Numbered from the stretch's first letter, positions 39,569 through 48,585 are shown. The stretch: 64,000 nucleotides of DNA from Oryzisolibacter sp. LB2S (GCF_040732315.1 NZ_CP160388.1:3376494-3440493); one strand, 5' to 3'. Notes: generated from the letters alone by a model not told the origin. A program made the numbers and translations.

Positions 39569-41110
39569 ATGCTCGAACGCTATCTACGCCCCTTTGAATC
39601 CGGCCGTGGCCTGCAGGATCAGCTGCACGAACAACTGCTCAGCGCCCTGCTGGATGGCGCCCTGCTGCCCACGGAGCCCATGCCCTCCTCGCGGCACCTG
39701 AGCCAGTTGCTCAAGATCTCGCGCAACACCGTGGTGCTGGTCTACGAGCGCCTGGTGCAGGACGGATTCCTGACGCCCGCAAGCCGGCGCGGCTACTTCA
39801 TCAACGAAAGCTTTGTGCGCCAACGCGTGCGCATGCGCATCCAGCCCGACCCACAGCGGCTCTTCGCCGCATCACCGCATGCACCAAACTGGGGCGCACG
39901 CCTGCAGCATCGGCCCTCTTTGCAGCCATCCATCACCAAGCCGCGCAACTGGCGCAACTATCCCTATCCCTTCATCTATGGCCAGGTGGAGTACGACGAC
40001 CACGTTGCCGCCCGCTGGCGCCACTGTGCACGTCTGGCCCATGTTCGCGCCCATATGGGCCACTGGGTGGACGACCAGGTCATGCATGACGACGACATGC
40101 TGGTCGAGCAGATCGTGCAGCGCATCCTGCCGCGGCGCGGCATTCGCGCGTGCCCGCAGCAGGTGCTGATCACGATAGGCACGCAGAACTCGCTGTACCT
40201 GCTGGCCCAGCTGCTGGGACGGCCCGGCGTGGTGCTGGGCATGGAAGATCCTGGCTATGTCGATGCACGCAGCATTTTTGCCATGGCGGGCTGCCAGATG
40301 CTGCCCTTGCGCGTCGACAGTCAGGGCCTGGTGCCAGGCCCCCACCTGCATCACTGCGACCTGGTGTTCTGTACCCCCAGCCACCAGTCCCCCACCAATG
40401 CCACCATGCCCGTCTACCGCCGCATGGATCTGATCGAGCGCGCGCGCCAGCATGACTTCCTCATCATCGAGGACGACTACGACACCGAGCACAACGAACT
40501 GGGCGGCAACCACCCCGCGCTCAAGAGCTTTGACAGCAGCTCCCATGTCATCTACCTGGGCAGCCTGAGCAAGAACATGATTCCCGGCCTGCGCCTGGGC
40601 TTCATCGTCGCCGACGAGGTGCTGGTGCAGGAGCTGCGCGCGCTGCGGCGCTACATGTACCGCCACCCGCCCCTGAACAACCAGCGCATCATGGCCATCT
40701 TTCTGTCCATGGGTTATGGCGACGAACATGCGCGGCGCTGGCGCGAAAACCTGGCGCGCAAATGGCAGCGCATGGTGCGCGCGCTGCGCACCTATCTGCC
40801 CGAATGCCACTATGTGGAGCAGCCGGGCGGCTCCTCGCTCTGGATCCAGGGGCCGGATGCGCTCGATGCCTGGGAGCTGCAAAAGCTTGCCGCCCGCCGA
40901 GGCGTGCTGATCGAGCCCGGTGACGTGCATTTCCTCGAGCTGGCCCCCGGCGTGGCGCGGCCCACGCAGTACTTCCGCCTGGGCTTTGGCGCCGTGCCCG
41001 AGGACCGCATCGACGCCGGCATGCAGGCCCTGGGCCAGGCCTTTGAGGACTGGCGCCAGGCCCATGACCACCGCGCGGCCAGGCCTGCCCCGCAGGCGGC
41101 AGACGCCTGA
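39569..41110 (+). CDS. tauR: MocR-family regulator with aminotransferase domain (TauR-like)
   Basis: A 513-residue fusion. An N-terminal GntR winged helix (about residues 8-78; SRHLSQLLKISRNTVVLVYE) is joined by a linker to a fold-type I aminotransferase domain (about 120-500). EDDYDTEHNE and GSLSKNM (K335 as the PLP lysine) are visible. MocR regulators sense amines or PLP; TauR of Rhodobacter activates taurine genes. Position between tauABC and the TauY-like gene supports this. The TauR name is inferred from context. Confidence 0.85.
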   Translation: MLERYLRPFESGRGLQDQLHEQLLSALLDGALLPTEPMPSSRHLSQLLKISRNTVVLVYERLVQDGFLTPASRRGYFINESFVRQRVRMRIQPDPQRLFAASPHAPNWGARLQHRPSLQPSITKPRNWRNYPYPFIYGQVEYDDHVAARWRHCARLAHVRAHMGHWVDDQVMHDDDMLVEQIVQRILPRRGIRACPQQVLITIGTQNSLYLLAQLLGRPGVVLGMEDPGYVDARSIFAMAGCQMLPLRVDSQGLVPGPHLHHCDLVFCTPSHQSPTNATMPVYRRMDLIERARQHDFLIIEDDYDTEHNELGGNHPALKSFDSSSHVIYLGSLSKNMIPGLRLGFIVADEVLVQELRALRRYMYRHPPLNNQRIMAIFLSMGYGDEHARRWRENLARKWQRMVRALRTYLPECHYVEQPGGSSLWIQGPDALDAWELQKLAARRGVLIEPGDVHFLELAPGVARPTQYFRLGFGAVPEDRIDAGMQALGQAFEDWRQAHDHRAARPAPQAADA

Positions 41111-41127
41111 CCCGGCCCCCAGGCCGC

Positions 41128-42549
41128 TCAGCAGCGCACCTCGTCCTTCCAGTGGTACCAGTGGAACAGGCAATGCTGGCCGAACCGGCGCACGGGCGCA
41201 AACCAGCGTGACTGCGGCAGGCGCACGTTGTTGAACATGAACGGATAGTCCAAAGGCCCGGCATATATCGGCAGGTCGGCCTGGGGCAGACGCTGGCCGG
41301 CGATGCGCTGCGCGAGCCGGCGGCCCGCATGGGCCGAAAAGGCGACGCCGTTGCCGCCATAGCCCAGCGCGTAGAACACCGCCGCCTTGGGGTCGGGCTG
41401 GGTGATGCGCGGCATCATGTCATGGCTCACATCCACCCAGCCCCACCAGGAATAGTCCACCTGAATGCCCTTGAGCGCCGGGAACTTGCGCTCCAGCCCC
41501 TGCACCAGCACCGCCATGTGCCTAGGCGATGGTGCGTCGGCCCCGGTGATGGCGCTGCGGCTGCCGATCTGCACACGTCTGTCGGGCAGCAGGCGGTAGT
41601 AGAAGCGCAGGGTGCGCGTGTCGGTGATCACCTCGTGGGTCTTGAAGCCGGTGGCAGCGATCTCCTCCTCGGTCAGCGGCCGGGTGACCATGGAGTTCGA
41701 CAGAATCGGCATGATCTTGGCATCCAGGCTGGGGTGCAGGCCGAAGCTGGTATAGCCCCCGGTCGCAAAGCCCACGGCCCTGGCGCGCACCATGCCGCCC
41801 GGCGTGCGCAGGTGGTGCACGCCCTGGATGGTTTCAAAACCTTGCACCGGGCTGGCCGTATGAATCTTGACGCCCAGCGCCCTGGCCATGCGCTGGTAGC
41901 CAAAGGCCAGTTTCAGCGGGTGCACGCCAATGCCATCGGGCTCATGCTGGGCGCCATGGCATTCCTGGTCGTCCACATAGCGCTCGCGCACCTCCTCGCG
42001 CGACAGCATGCGCGCGTCATAGCCGAAGACATCGCGCATGACCTGGGTTTCGTGGCGCAGAAAGTCCAGCTTCTCGGGGCGGTGGGCGATGTACAGATGC
42101 CCGCCGCCCTGGGGCTCGCATTCCGGCACCTCGGCCACCAGCGACTTGAAGGTCTCGAAGCCCTCGCGGATCTCCGCATCCAGGCGCAGCGCCGTCGCCT
42201 TGCCCCAGCGCTCGATCCACTGTGACCGATACAGCCGCCCGGCCGCATTCTGGCCCTGGCCACCGTTGCGGCTGGTGCAGCCCCAGGCGGTCTGATTGGC
42301 CTCCAGCACCACGGCCTTGATGCCATGCTCGCGCGCCAGGAACAGCGCCGTGGCCAGCCCGGTGAATCCGGCGCCGACGATGGCCACGTCCACATCCATG
42401 TCCCGGCACACCGGGCCGTCATCGGCAGGCGGCGTGCCGGCCGTGCCCACCCAGTAGGTCGGCGCATAGGCGCGGCCGTGACCTGGGTCGGCGGCCACCA
42501 GGGGATCGTATTGGGGGTCGTAGGGATGCAGCGGTGCGGGTGCGGACAT
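41128..42549 (-). CDS. tauY: FAD-dependent amine oxidoreductase, TauY-like (taurine dehydrogenase large subunit)
   Basis: A 473-residue DAO-family flavoprotein. DVDVAIVGAGFTGLATALFL is the FAD Rossmann motif; WGCTSRNGGQGQNAAGR is the flavin-contact segment of PuuB/TauY-type oxidases; GYGGNGVAFSAHAGRRLA is the C-terminal FAD motif. Members deaminate amines such as gamma-glutamylputrescine or taurine. Flanking tauR and an NTF2-like small protein, as with TauX, point to taurine to sulfoacetaldehyde. The product name is an inference from context; other amines are possible. Confidence 0.68.
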   Translation of the reverse strand: MSAPAPLHPYDPQYDPLVAADPGHGRAYAPTYWVGTAGTPPADDGPVCRDMDVDVAIVGAGFTGLATALFLAREHGIKAVVLEANQTAWGCTSRNGGQGQNAAGRLYRSQWIERWGKATALRLDAEIREGFETFKSLVAEVPECEPQGGGHLYIAHRPEKLDFLRHETQVMRDVFGYDARMLSREEVRERYVDDQECHGAQHEPDGIGVHPLKLAFGYQRMARALGVKIHTASPVQGFETIQGVHHLRTPGGMVRARAVGFATGGYTSFGLHPSLDAKIMPILSNSMVTRPLTEEEIAATGFKTHEVITDTRTLRFYYRLLPDRRVQIGSRSAITGADAPSPRHMAVLVQGLERKFPALKGIQVDYSWWGWVDVSHDMMPRITQPDPKAAVFYALGYGGNGVAFSAHAGRRLAQRIAGQRLPQADLPIYAGPLDYPFMFNNVRLPQSRWFAPVRRFGQHCLFHWYHWKDEVRC

Positions 42550-42638
42550 GGGTATTCAGCCTTTCAAAGCAAGCCCGGGAGACCTTGTCATCGCCCCCGG
42601 TCATGGCAAGCCATCTTGCGCCGCAGCGCACCTGCGTC

Positions 42639-42713
42639 GTGGTGCCAGATGCCTGTCGCCATGGCACCAGCCGCAGCGGTTCTGGCCCCATGCGGCGGCG
42701 CAACTGGTGCCAT
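42639..42713. promoter_or_regulatory. TGGTGCCA dyads in the tauY/tauX divergent promoter
   Basis: GTGGTGCCAG at 42639-42648 repeats the ten bases at 39450 in the tauA/tauR region, in both cases followed by a TGCC. ATGGCACCAG (42661-42670) and CTGGTGCCAT (42704-42713) form a perfect inverted pair. They are candidate TauR operator sites shared by the two divergent promoters. Confidence 0.5.
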
Positions 42714-42769
42714 GCCGGCCTACCCGCCATTCCTACGATGGGTGCGTCGATCACCCACCAGGAGCCCCC

Positions 42770-43174
42770 ATGTCCGCCACCCCGGAATCCCACACATCTG
42801 ACCAGTTGCTGGCCCTGCTGCAGCGCTTCTCACAGGCCTGGAACCAGCACGACATCGACACCCTCATGGCCTGCATGGCCGACGACTGCGTGTTCCACGC
42901 CACCGCCGGTCCCGAGCTGCAGGGCACCAGCTATGTGGGCCGCGAGGCGGTGCGCCAGGGCTTTGCGCTGGCGTGGAAGAACTGCCCCGACGCGCGCTGG
43001 CTGGATGCCGAACATTTCGTGCAGGGCACACGCGGGGTGAGCGAATCCACGTTCTGCGGCACCCGCGCCAGCGATGGACGGCGCATGGAGGCGCGCATGG
43101 TGGATGTGTTCACCTTCCGGGACGGCAAGATCGCCGTCAAGAACGCCTTCCGCAAGGACAGGCCCGCCCTATGA
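42770..43174 (+). CDS. tauX: NTF2-like protein, TauX-like small subunit candidate
   Basis: A 134-residue SnoaL/NTF2-fold protein. LLQRFSQAWNQHDIDTLMACMADDCVFH is the classic opening of the fold (spanning residues 13-40); GREAVRQGF, GTRASDGRRMEARMVDVFTF and GKIAVKNAFRK complete it. Ribosome-binding AGGAG lies 6 bases before the ATG. I recall taurine dehydrogenase small subunits (TauX) being of this size and class, and the divergent FAD enzyme fits TauY. A separate isomerase-like role is the alternative. Confidence 0.6.
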   Translation: MSATPESHTSDQLLALLQRFSQAWNQHDIDTLMACMADDCVFHATAGPELQGTSYVGREAVRQGFALAWKNCPDARWLDAEHFVQGTRGVSESTFCGTRASDGRRMEARMVDVFTFRDGKIAVKNAFRKDRPAL

Positions 43175-44136
43175 ACATGCGCACCGCCTTCTCGGGGCGT
43201 GAGGTGGCGGCCGCCCTGGCCGTGGTCCTGATCTGGGGCCTGAACTTCGTGGCCATGAAGCTCGCGCTGCGCGAGTTCACGCCCATGCAGCTCGGTGCCT
43301 GGCGCTATGTGTTTGCGGCCGCACCCTTGCTGGTGTTGCTGCGACGACCGCCTGTGCCCCTGCGCTGGCTGGCGCTCTATGGCCTGGTGCAGGGTCTGGG
43401 CCAGTTCGGCCTGCTGTTTCTGGCGCTGCAATGGGGCATGACGGCGGCCGTGGCCTCGGTGCTGATGCAGACCCAGGTGTTCTTCACCGCCTTGCTGGGC
43501 TGGTTTCTGCTGCAAGAGCGGCTCACGCCCGCCCAGGCGGGCGGCCTGGGCCTGGCCTTGCTGGGCCTGGTCTGCTTTGGCATGCACTTCTCCACCCTCG
43601 AGCGCGGCGGGCCCGGCCTCGGTGTGACGGGCTTTGTGCTCACGCTGGGCGCCGCCGCCATGTGGGGCGCATCCAGCATCGTGGCGCGCAGGCTGCAGCA
43701 GCGCCATCCCGGCTATGACGCCGTGCAGTTCGTCGTCTGGAGCAGCCTGTTTCCCATCCTGCCTTTTCTGGCACTGAGCCACTGGCTCGATGGCCCCCAG
43801 GCCTTGTCACGACTGGGGCAGATCTCCTGGACCGCCTGGGGCGGCGCGGCCTATCTGGGCCTGTTTGCCACCGTGGTGGCCTACGGGCTGTGGACCTGGC
43901 TGCTCAAGCGGCGTCCGGCCAACCAGGTGGCCCCCATAGGACTGGGCGTGCCGGTGATCGGACTGCTCGCGGGCGTTTGGCTGCTCGACGAACGGCTCTC
44001 GGCCTGGCAATGGGCCGGCATCGCCGGCATCGCCGCGTCCCTCGTCTATGCCATGACGCCGCGCACGCGAAAGGCTGCGCACACCGGCGCTGCTGTCCCG
44101 CCGATCCCCGCAAAGCCCTCACATCAACCCGACTGA
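43171..44136 (+). CDS. EamA/DMT-family exporter
   Basis: A 321-residue protein with ten predicted helices in two EamA repeats (about residues 10-138 and 155-295). VLIWGLNFVAMKLALREFTPMQLGAWR is the first-repeat motif and TLGAAAMWGASSIVARRL the second. ATGA overlap with the upstream NTF2-like gene implies one transcript. DMT proteins export amino acids or small metabolites; here sulfoacetate or another taurine product is a reasonable guess, because no desulfonating Xsc gene is in view. Confidence 0.88.
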   Translation: MNMRTAFSGREVAAALAVVLIWGLNFVAMKLALREFTPMQLGAWRYVFAAAPLLVLLRRPPVPLRWLALYGLVQGLGQFGLLFLALQWGMTAAVASVLMQTQVFFTALLGWFLLQERLTPAQAGGLGLALLGLVCFGMHFSTLERGGPGLGVTGFVLTLGAAAMWGASSIVARRLQQRHPGYDAVQFVVWSSLFPILPFLALSHWLDGPQALSRLGQISWTAWGGAAYLGLFATVVAYGLWTWLLKRRPANQVAPIGLGVPVIGLLAGVWLLDERLSAWQWAGIAGIAASLVYAMTPRTRKAAHTGAAVPPIPAKPSHQPD

Positions 44137-44181
44137 CTCCTTCACGCCCTACGGTCCACACGCACCATGCACACCTGTCCC

Positions 44182-45864
44182 ATGCCCCACAAGAAACTGA
44201 TCGTCCTGCTCGCCCCCCTGTTGCTCCTGGGCGCCTGCGGCAGTGACGCAGAGAACCCCAACGCCGCGCAAACCGTCTATCACAACGGCAACATCATCAC
44301 CGTGGACGACAACGACAGAGTCGTCCAGAGCATTGCCATCCGCGACGGCAAGATCGTCGATGTGGGCAGCGACACGGACATGCAGTCCTACATCGGCAAG
44401 GGCACAGCGGTCATAGACCTGGCAGGCAAGACCATGATTCCCGGCATCTATGACGCGCACAGCCACTTCACCATGGCAGGCACCAACGAGCTGTACGACG
44501 CCAATCTCAACAGCGCGCCTATCGGTGACATCGAGAGCATGAGCGACCTTCTGGACCGCCTGCGCGAACAACGCTCAAAAATAGACGGCAGCGACTGGAT
44601 TTCAGGCTGGGGCTATGACGACACCCTGCTTGCAGAGCAGCGCCACCCGACGCGCGCGGACCTGGATCAGATCTCCGCCACACAGCCCATCCTAATCACC
44701 CATGTCTCCGGCCACTTTGCCGTCGCCAACAGTGCCGCGCTGGCGCTGGCCAACGTCACCCGGGACACGCCGGACCCCGTGGGTGGCACCATCCGGCGCG
44801 ACGCGCAGGGCGAACCCACGGGGGTGCTCGATGAAACCGCCGTGCAACTGGTCAGCGCACACAAGCCGGCCTTCACCGCCGCCCAGGTCCAGGCCGGCAT
44901 TGCGGCTGCGGCCCGGCAATATGCGTCCCAGGGGGTGACGACCGCCAGCGAAGGCGCAACCTACGCGCCCGCCATTGCAGCGCTGGAGACCGCCGCGCAG
45001 TCCGGCACCCTTCCGATACGCGTCATTGCGCTGCCGGCCTACGACTACCGGATCGGAAGCGACAAGGTGGAGCTCACGAGCGGCAAGGTCAAGCTGGGTG
45101 GCATCAAGGATTTTTCCGACGGCTCCATCCAGGGCTATACCGGCTATCTCTCGCACCCCTATCACACGCCTTTTCATGGCGATGCCAACTACTCCGGCAC
45201 CACCCGCAACGACCGAACCTCCCTGGCCCAGCATGCCCTGAAGATCCATCAGGAGGGCAAGCAAATGCTCGTGCATGGCAATGGCGATCAGGCGATCGAT
45301 GACATCCTTTTTGCCTTCGGCAGTGCACAGGCCGCAACGCCGCGCGAGGACAGCCGGCACACCGTCATCCACTCGCAGATGGGCACCGAATCCCAGTTGG
45401 ATGAGATGAAAGCGCAGGGCGTCATTCCCTCGTTCTTTGTCCTTCACACCTACTACTGGGGCGACCGCCACCGCGACATTTTTCTGGGCAATGAACGCGC
45501 CTCGCGCATCAGCCCGACGCGTTCTGCCCTGCAGCGCGGCCTGAAATTCACCATCCACACCGACACCCCCATCGTGCCCATGGAGCCCATGAAGCTGATC
45601 TGGTCAGCCGTCAACCGACTGACCACCAGCGGCCAGGTTCTGGGCGCCGATCAAACCATCTCGCCCCTGGATGCGCTGCGCGCCACCACCATCAACGCGG
45701 CCTACCAGAACTTCGAGGAGAAGGAGCGCGGTTCGATCGAGAAGGGAAAGTTCGCGGATCTGGCCATCCTCTCGGCCGACCCGCTGAGCGTGGACAAGCG
45801 CGCCATCAAGGACATTGAGGTGCTGGAGACCATTGTCGAGGGCAAAAGCGTGTTCAAGCGCTGA
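44182..45864 (+). CDS. Amidohydrolase-family lipoprotein (YtcJ-like)
   Basis: A 560-residue protein; ATG 44167 is an alternative start. The signal peptide has lipobox LLGAC (Cys near residue 17), so it is anchored in the envelope. YHNGNIITVDDNDRVVQSIAI is the N-terminal composite beta domain, DAHSHF (His near residues 93 and 95) the metal motif, and HGNGDQAIDDI and HTDTPIVPMEPM later metal and active-site segments of the YtcJ/NfdA-type amidohydrolase-3 group. It would hydrolyse an amide. It looks slightly lower in GC than flanking genes, perhaps acquired. Confidence 0.85.
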   Translation: MPHKKLIVLLAPLLLLGACGSDAENPNAAQTVYHNGNIITVDDNDRVVQSIAIRDGKIVDVGSDTDMQSYIGKGTAVIDLAGKTMIPGIYDAHSHFTMAGTNELYDANLNSAPIGDIESMSDLLDRLREQRSKIDGSDWISGWGYDDTLLAEQRHPTRADLDQISATQPILITHVSGHFAVANSAALALANVTRDTPDPVGGTIRRDAQGEPTGVLDETAVQLVSAHKPAFTAAQVQAGIAAAARQYASQGVTTASEGATYAPAIAALETAAQSGTLPIRVIALPAYDYRIGSDKVELTSGKVKLGGIKDFSDGSIQGYTGYLSHPYHTPFHGDANYSGTTRNDRTSLAQHALKIHQEGKQMLVHGNGDQAIDDILFAFGSAQAATPREDSRHTVIHSQMGTESQLDEMKAQGVIPSFFVLHTYYWGDRHRDIFLGNERASRISPTRSALQRGLKFTIHTDTPIVPMEPMKLIWSAVNRLTTSGQVLGADQTISPLDALRATTINAAYQNFEEKERGSIEKGKFADLAILSADPLSVDKRAIKDIEVLETIVEGKSVFKR

Positions 45865-45930
45865 CGCACGGGCACATGCGGGGAACAGGTGGGGTTCAAC
45901 ACCCCCTCGCCTTCTGGCCTGACCCTGCGC

Positions 45931-45936
45931 GACAAT
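45931..45936 (+). promoter_or_regulatory. -10-like box before the small flavin-barrel gene
   Basis: GACAAT, 10 bases, ATG at 45947. The last bases also make an earlier ATG (45935), which would lie within the box and is less likely to be the start. Confidence 0.35.
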
Positions 45937-45946
45937 GGGCGCAACC

Positions 45947-46432
45947 ATGCCCCGCCTGCTCAGCCCCACCCATGTCGCCCTGGTGAATTCAGGCATCTCC
46001 GCCATCGTCGCGACGCGCGACGCACGGCTGCGACCCAGCCTGATGCGCGCCATGGGGGCGCAGATCAGCCCGGACGGGCAGCTCATCACCGTGTTTCTGC
46101 GCTCCAGCCAGTCGGCCCCGCTGTTGGCCGACATAGAGGCGGGCGGCCCCATCGCCGTGGTCTTCAGCGACCCGGCGTCCAATCACTCGCTGCAGGTCAA
46201 GTCCGGTGGCGCGCGCATCCGGCCCGCCACCCCCGGAGACCAGGCCGTGCTGCGCCGCTACCTGGTGGCCATGCAGCATTGCGTGGGCCAAGTGGGCTAC
46301 GGCCCGGACTATGTGGCTGCCATGCTGTCGGTGCCGCCTGACGATCTGGTCGCGCTGGAGTTCACGCCCGAGGCGGCGTTTGACCAGACCCCGGGCCCGC
46401 ACGCCGGCACTCCCCTGCCGAGTCGACCATGA
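45947..46432 (+). CDS. Pyridoxamine 5'-phosphate oxidase-like flavin-barrel protein
   Basis: A 161-residue split-barrel protein. SPTHVALVNSGISAIVATRDARLRPSLMRAMG is the PNPOx-like opening (residues 6-37), then ITVFLRSSQSAPLLADIEAGGPIAVVFSDP and a C-terminal helix-strand. The barrel normally binds FMN, F420 or haem; no specific substrate is visible. It is followed by a second barrel protein whose start overlaps its stop by 4 bases, so the two probably work together. Confidence 0.75.
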   Translation: MPRLLSPTHVALVNSGISAIVATRDARLRPSLMRAMGAQISPDGQLITVFLRSSQSAPLLADIEAGGPIAVVFSDPASNHSLQVKSGGARIRPATPGDQAVLRRYLVAMQHCVGQVGYGPDYVAAMLSVPPDDLVALEFTPEAAFDQTPGPHAGTPLPSRP

Positions 46433-47778
46433 GCGACGACCGCTCCCCCACGCTGCACTCCATCCGGGCCTGTCTGGAGGGCGCGATACCGGCCAACATC
46501 GCCACCTGCGACGCCGACGGCACGCCCAACGTGGCCTATCTGTCGCAGGTGTTCTATGTGGACGAGGACCATGTCGCGCTCTCCTTCCAGTTCTTCAACA
46601 AGACGCGCCGGAACATCCTAGTCAATCCCTGCGCCACGGTGCTGGTGCTCGACCCGGTGACGGCGCGCTACTACCGCCTGTACCTGCACTACCTGCGCAC
46701 CGAGACCGAGGGCCCGCTGTTCGAGCGCATGCGCGCCCAGCTCGCGGGCATTGCCTCGCACGAGGGCATGGCCGAGGTGTTCGCGCTCAAGGGCTCGGAC
46801 GTGTACGCCGTGCAGCGCATCGAGCCTCTGCCCGGCGAGGGGCTGGCGCCTGCGCGACCGCGCGCCGACCTGCTCAACGGCGTGCGTCTGTGCAGCCAGC
46901 ACCTGGCGCGCTGCACCGGCCTGGACGCGCTGCTGCAGGCGCTGCTCACGGGCCTGAACAAGCATCTGGGCGTGCAGCACGCCATGGTGCTGATGCTGGA
47001 CGCGCAGGCGGGCCAGCTCTACACCGTGGCCAGCTTTGGCTACCCGCGCTCGGGCGTGGGTTCGGAGATACGCCTGGGCCAGGGCGTGATCGGTGTGGCC
47101 GCGCGCGAGGCCACGCCGGTGCGCATAGGTCATGTCACACATGCGGCGCTCTACCAGCATGGCCTGCGCAAGAGCCTGCAGGCCGATGGCACCACGACCG
47201 GACCCGAGATCCCCTACCCCGGCCTGGCACAGCCGCACAGCCAGATGGCCGTGCCGCTCATCAGCGGCGAGCGCACGCTGGGCGTGCTGTTTGTCGAAAG
47301 CCCGCTGGACCTGCAGTTCCGCTACCCAGAGGAGGACGCCCTGGTGGCCCTGGCGGGGCAGCTGGCCGCGGCCATCGAGCTGCTGCAGGCCGCACCCGAC
47401 GATCCGACCGAGGCCGCTCCGCCGCGCGCGCTCCCCGCCTCCGCACAGGGGCAGCCGCTGCGCGTGCGCCACTTTCCGGTCAACGACAGCGTGTTCATCA
47501 ACGACGCCTACCTCATCAAGGGCGTGGCCGGCGCCATCTTCTGGAAGCTGCTGCGCGAGCATGCGCGCACCGGCCGCTCAGACTTCAGCAACCGCGAGCT
47601 GCGCCTCGATCGCAGCCTGGGCCTGCCCGACGTGGCCGACAACCTGGAGGCGCGCCTGCTGCTGCTGCAGCGCCGCCTGCAGGAGAGCGGGACGGCCATT
47701 CAGATCGAGAAAACCGGCCGCGGGCGCCTGCGCCTGCGCGTGGACGCCCCGGTGCTGCTCGACGACCTCGCGGCCTGA
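46429..47778 (+). CDS. Flavin-barrel plus GAF fusion protein
   Basis: A 449-residue three-part protein. Residues about 15-140 are a PNPOx-like split barrel (IPANIATCDADGTPNVAYLSQVFYVDEDHVA region). Residues 155-325 are a GAF domain (LNKHLGVQHAMVLMLDAQAG, then FGYPRSGVGSEIRLGQGVIGVAARE). Residues 345-449 form a basic wing-like region (FWKLLREHARTGRSDFSNRELRLD). The combination suggests a sensor that reads a small molecule or redox state. The 4-base overlap with the preceding gene and the convergent hemerythrin gene suggest an oxygen, NO or flavin theme. Confidence 0.78.
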   Translation: MSDDRSPTLHSIRACLEGAIPANIATCDADGTPNVAYLSQVFYVDEDHVALSFQFFNKTRRNILVNPCATVLVLDPVTARYYRLYLHYLRTETEGPLFERMRAQLAGIASHEGMAEVFALKGSDVYAVQRIEPLPGEGLAPARPRADLLNGVRLCSQHLARCTGLDALLQALLTGLNKHLGVQHAMVLMLDAQAGQLYTVASFGYPRSGVGSEIRLGQGVIGVAAREATPVRIGHVTHAALYQHGLRKSLQADGTTTGPEIPYPGLAQPHSQMAVPLISGERTLGVLFVESPLDLQFRYPEEDALVALAGQLAAAIELLQAAPDDPTEAAPPRALPASAQGQPLRVRHFPVNDSVFINDAYLIKGVAGAIFWKLLREHARTGRSDFSNRELRLDRSLGLPDVADNLEARLLLLQRRLQESGTAIQIEKTGRGRLRLRVDAPVLLDDLAA

Positions 47779-47802
47779 ACAGCGCCAGCGGCGCTCCCCG
47801 TG

Positions 47803-48516
47803 CTACGCCAGATCGAGGGCGCGCGCGAGCTTGTCCCATTCGCGCTGCGACAGGTGCGGGCGCGCCACCGACAGCGCCGCGTCGACTGCCTGGGGCGGCG
47901 CGCTGCGGCGCATGTCCGCGAGCATCATGGCGCGCTCGGCCGGCGCCATGAAGGGCAGCATCCAGCGCATCACCACCAGCATTTCATCGGGCGCAATGGA
48001 GGCCACCAGCGCGTCATGGATCGCGGCCAGCTCCGCGTCGCTGTAATGGGCCCAGAGCACGGCGTTGTGCGCCGTCTCCTCATACTGCATATGTTCGAAG
48101 TTGTGCGCCACGAACAGCGCCAGCTGCCCGTACAGCGCATGCGCGACCTGCGCGCGCCGCTCGCGGACGCAGCCCATGAGCTGCGCCGTGGCCTGCGCCA
48201 GTGCGTCTATGGCCTGCACGTGAGCCTCATGCTCCTGCGCCACCCGGGCGGCGCTGCCCGGCATGTGGCGCTCCAGCGCGGGGTGGATGAAGTCGTTCTC
48301 GTGCGCGAGGTGCGAGCGGCAGAACTCAAGCAGCTGCAGCACGCGCGCGCAGGTCTGGTTCAGCTCGAGATCATCGTCCGCGTCCATGCGGCCCAGGCCG
48401 GCGAGCGTGTCGGACATGTACGCGCGCAGGGCCTTGTGGATGAAGGCGTACATGTCCATGCGCGGTGTGGCGTCGGCCTGCGCCAGGGCGGCGATTTCCT
48501 GTGGGTTGAATTGCAT
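47803..48516 (-). CDS. Hemerythrin-domain protein
   Basis: A 237-residue protein with a four-helix bundle. Candidate iron ligands are HKALRAYM, HLAHENDFIHPALE (His with Glu), EHEAHVQAIDAL and HNFEHMQYEE. Hemerythrin-like proteins bind O2 or NO or repair Fe-S clusters, according to subtype. A longer frame exists upstream (to 48597) but MQFNPQEIAAL at 48516 looks like the true start. The gene is convergent with the flavin-GAF gene, 24 bases apart. Two dyads lie in the leader. Confidence 0.82.
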   Translation of the reverse strand: MQFNPQEIAALAQADATPRMDMYAFIHKALRAYMSDTLAGLGRMDADDDLELNQTCARVLQLLEFCRSHLAHENDFIHPALERHMPGSAARVAQEHEAHVQAIDALAQATAQLMGCVRERRAQVAHALYGQLALFVAHNFEHMQYEETAHNAVLWAHYSDAELAAIHDALVASIAPDEMLVVMRWMLPFMAPAERAMMLADMRRSAPPQAVDAALSVARPHLSQREWDKLARALDLA

Positions 48517-48540
48517 TGCGGTTCCATTCCATGGGCTGTG

Positions 48541-48585
48541 CGGCAGACTCTGCCGCGGCATCCCGACGCGGCACACCATGTGCCG
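48541..48585 (-). promoter_or_regulatory. Two dyads upstream of the hemerythrin gene
   Basis: CGGCAGA-C-TCTGCCG (48541-48555) and CGGCACA-CCA-TGTGCCG (48569-48585) are perfect inverted repeats 25-70 bases before the hemerythrin start. A further GCTAAG-AATCG-CTTAGC dyad lies at 48628-48644. They could bind a regulator or form leader hairpins; neither matches the FNR box. Confidence 0.4.

Noticed and set aside
45891..45905. GGGGT-TCAAC-ACCCC hairpin after the amidohydrolase as a terminator
   Set aside because: Short stem and no T-run; too weak to call.
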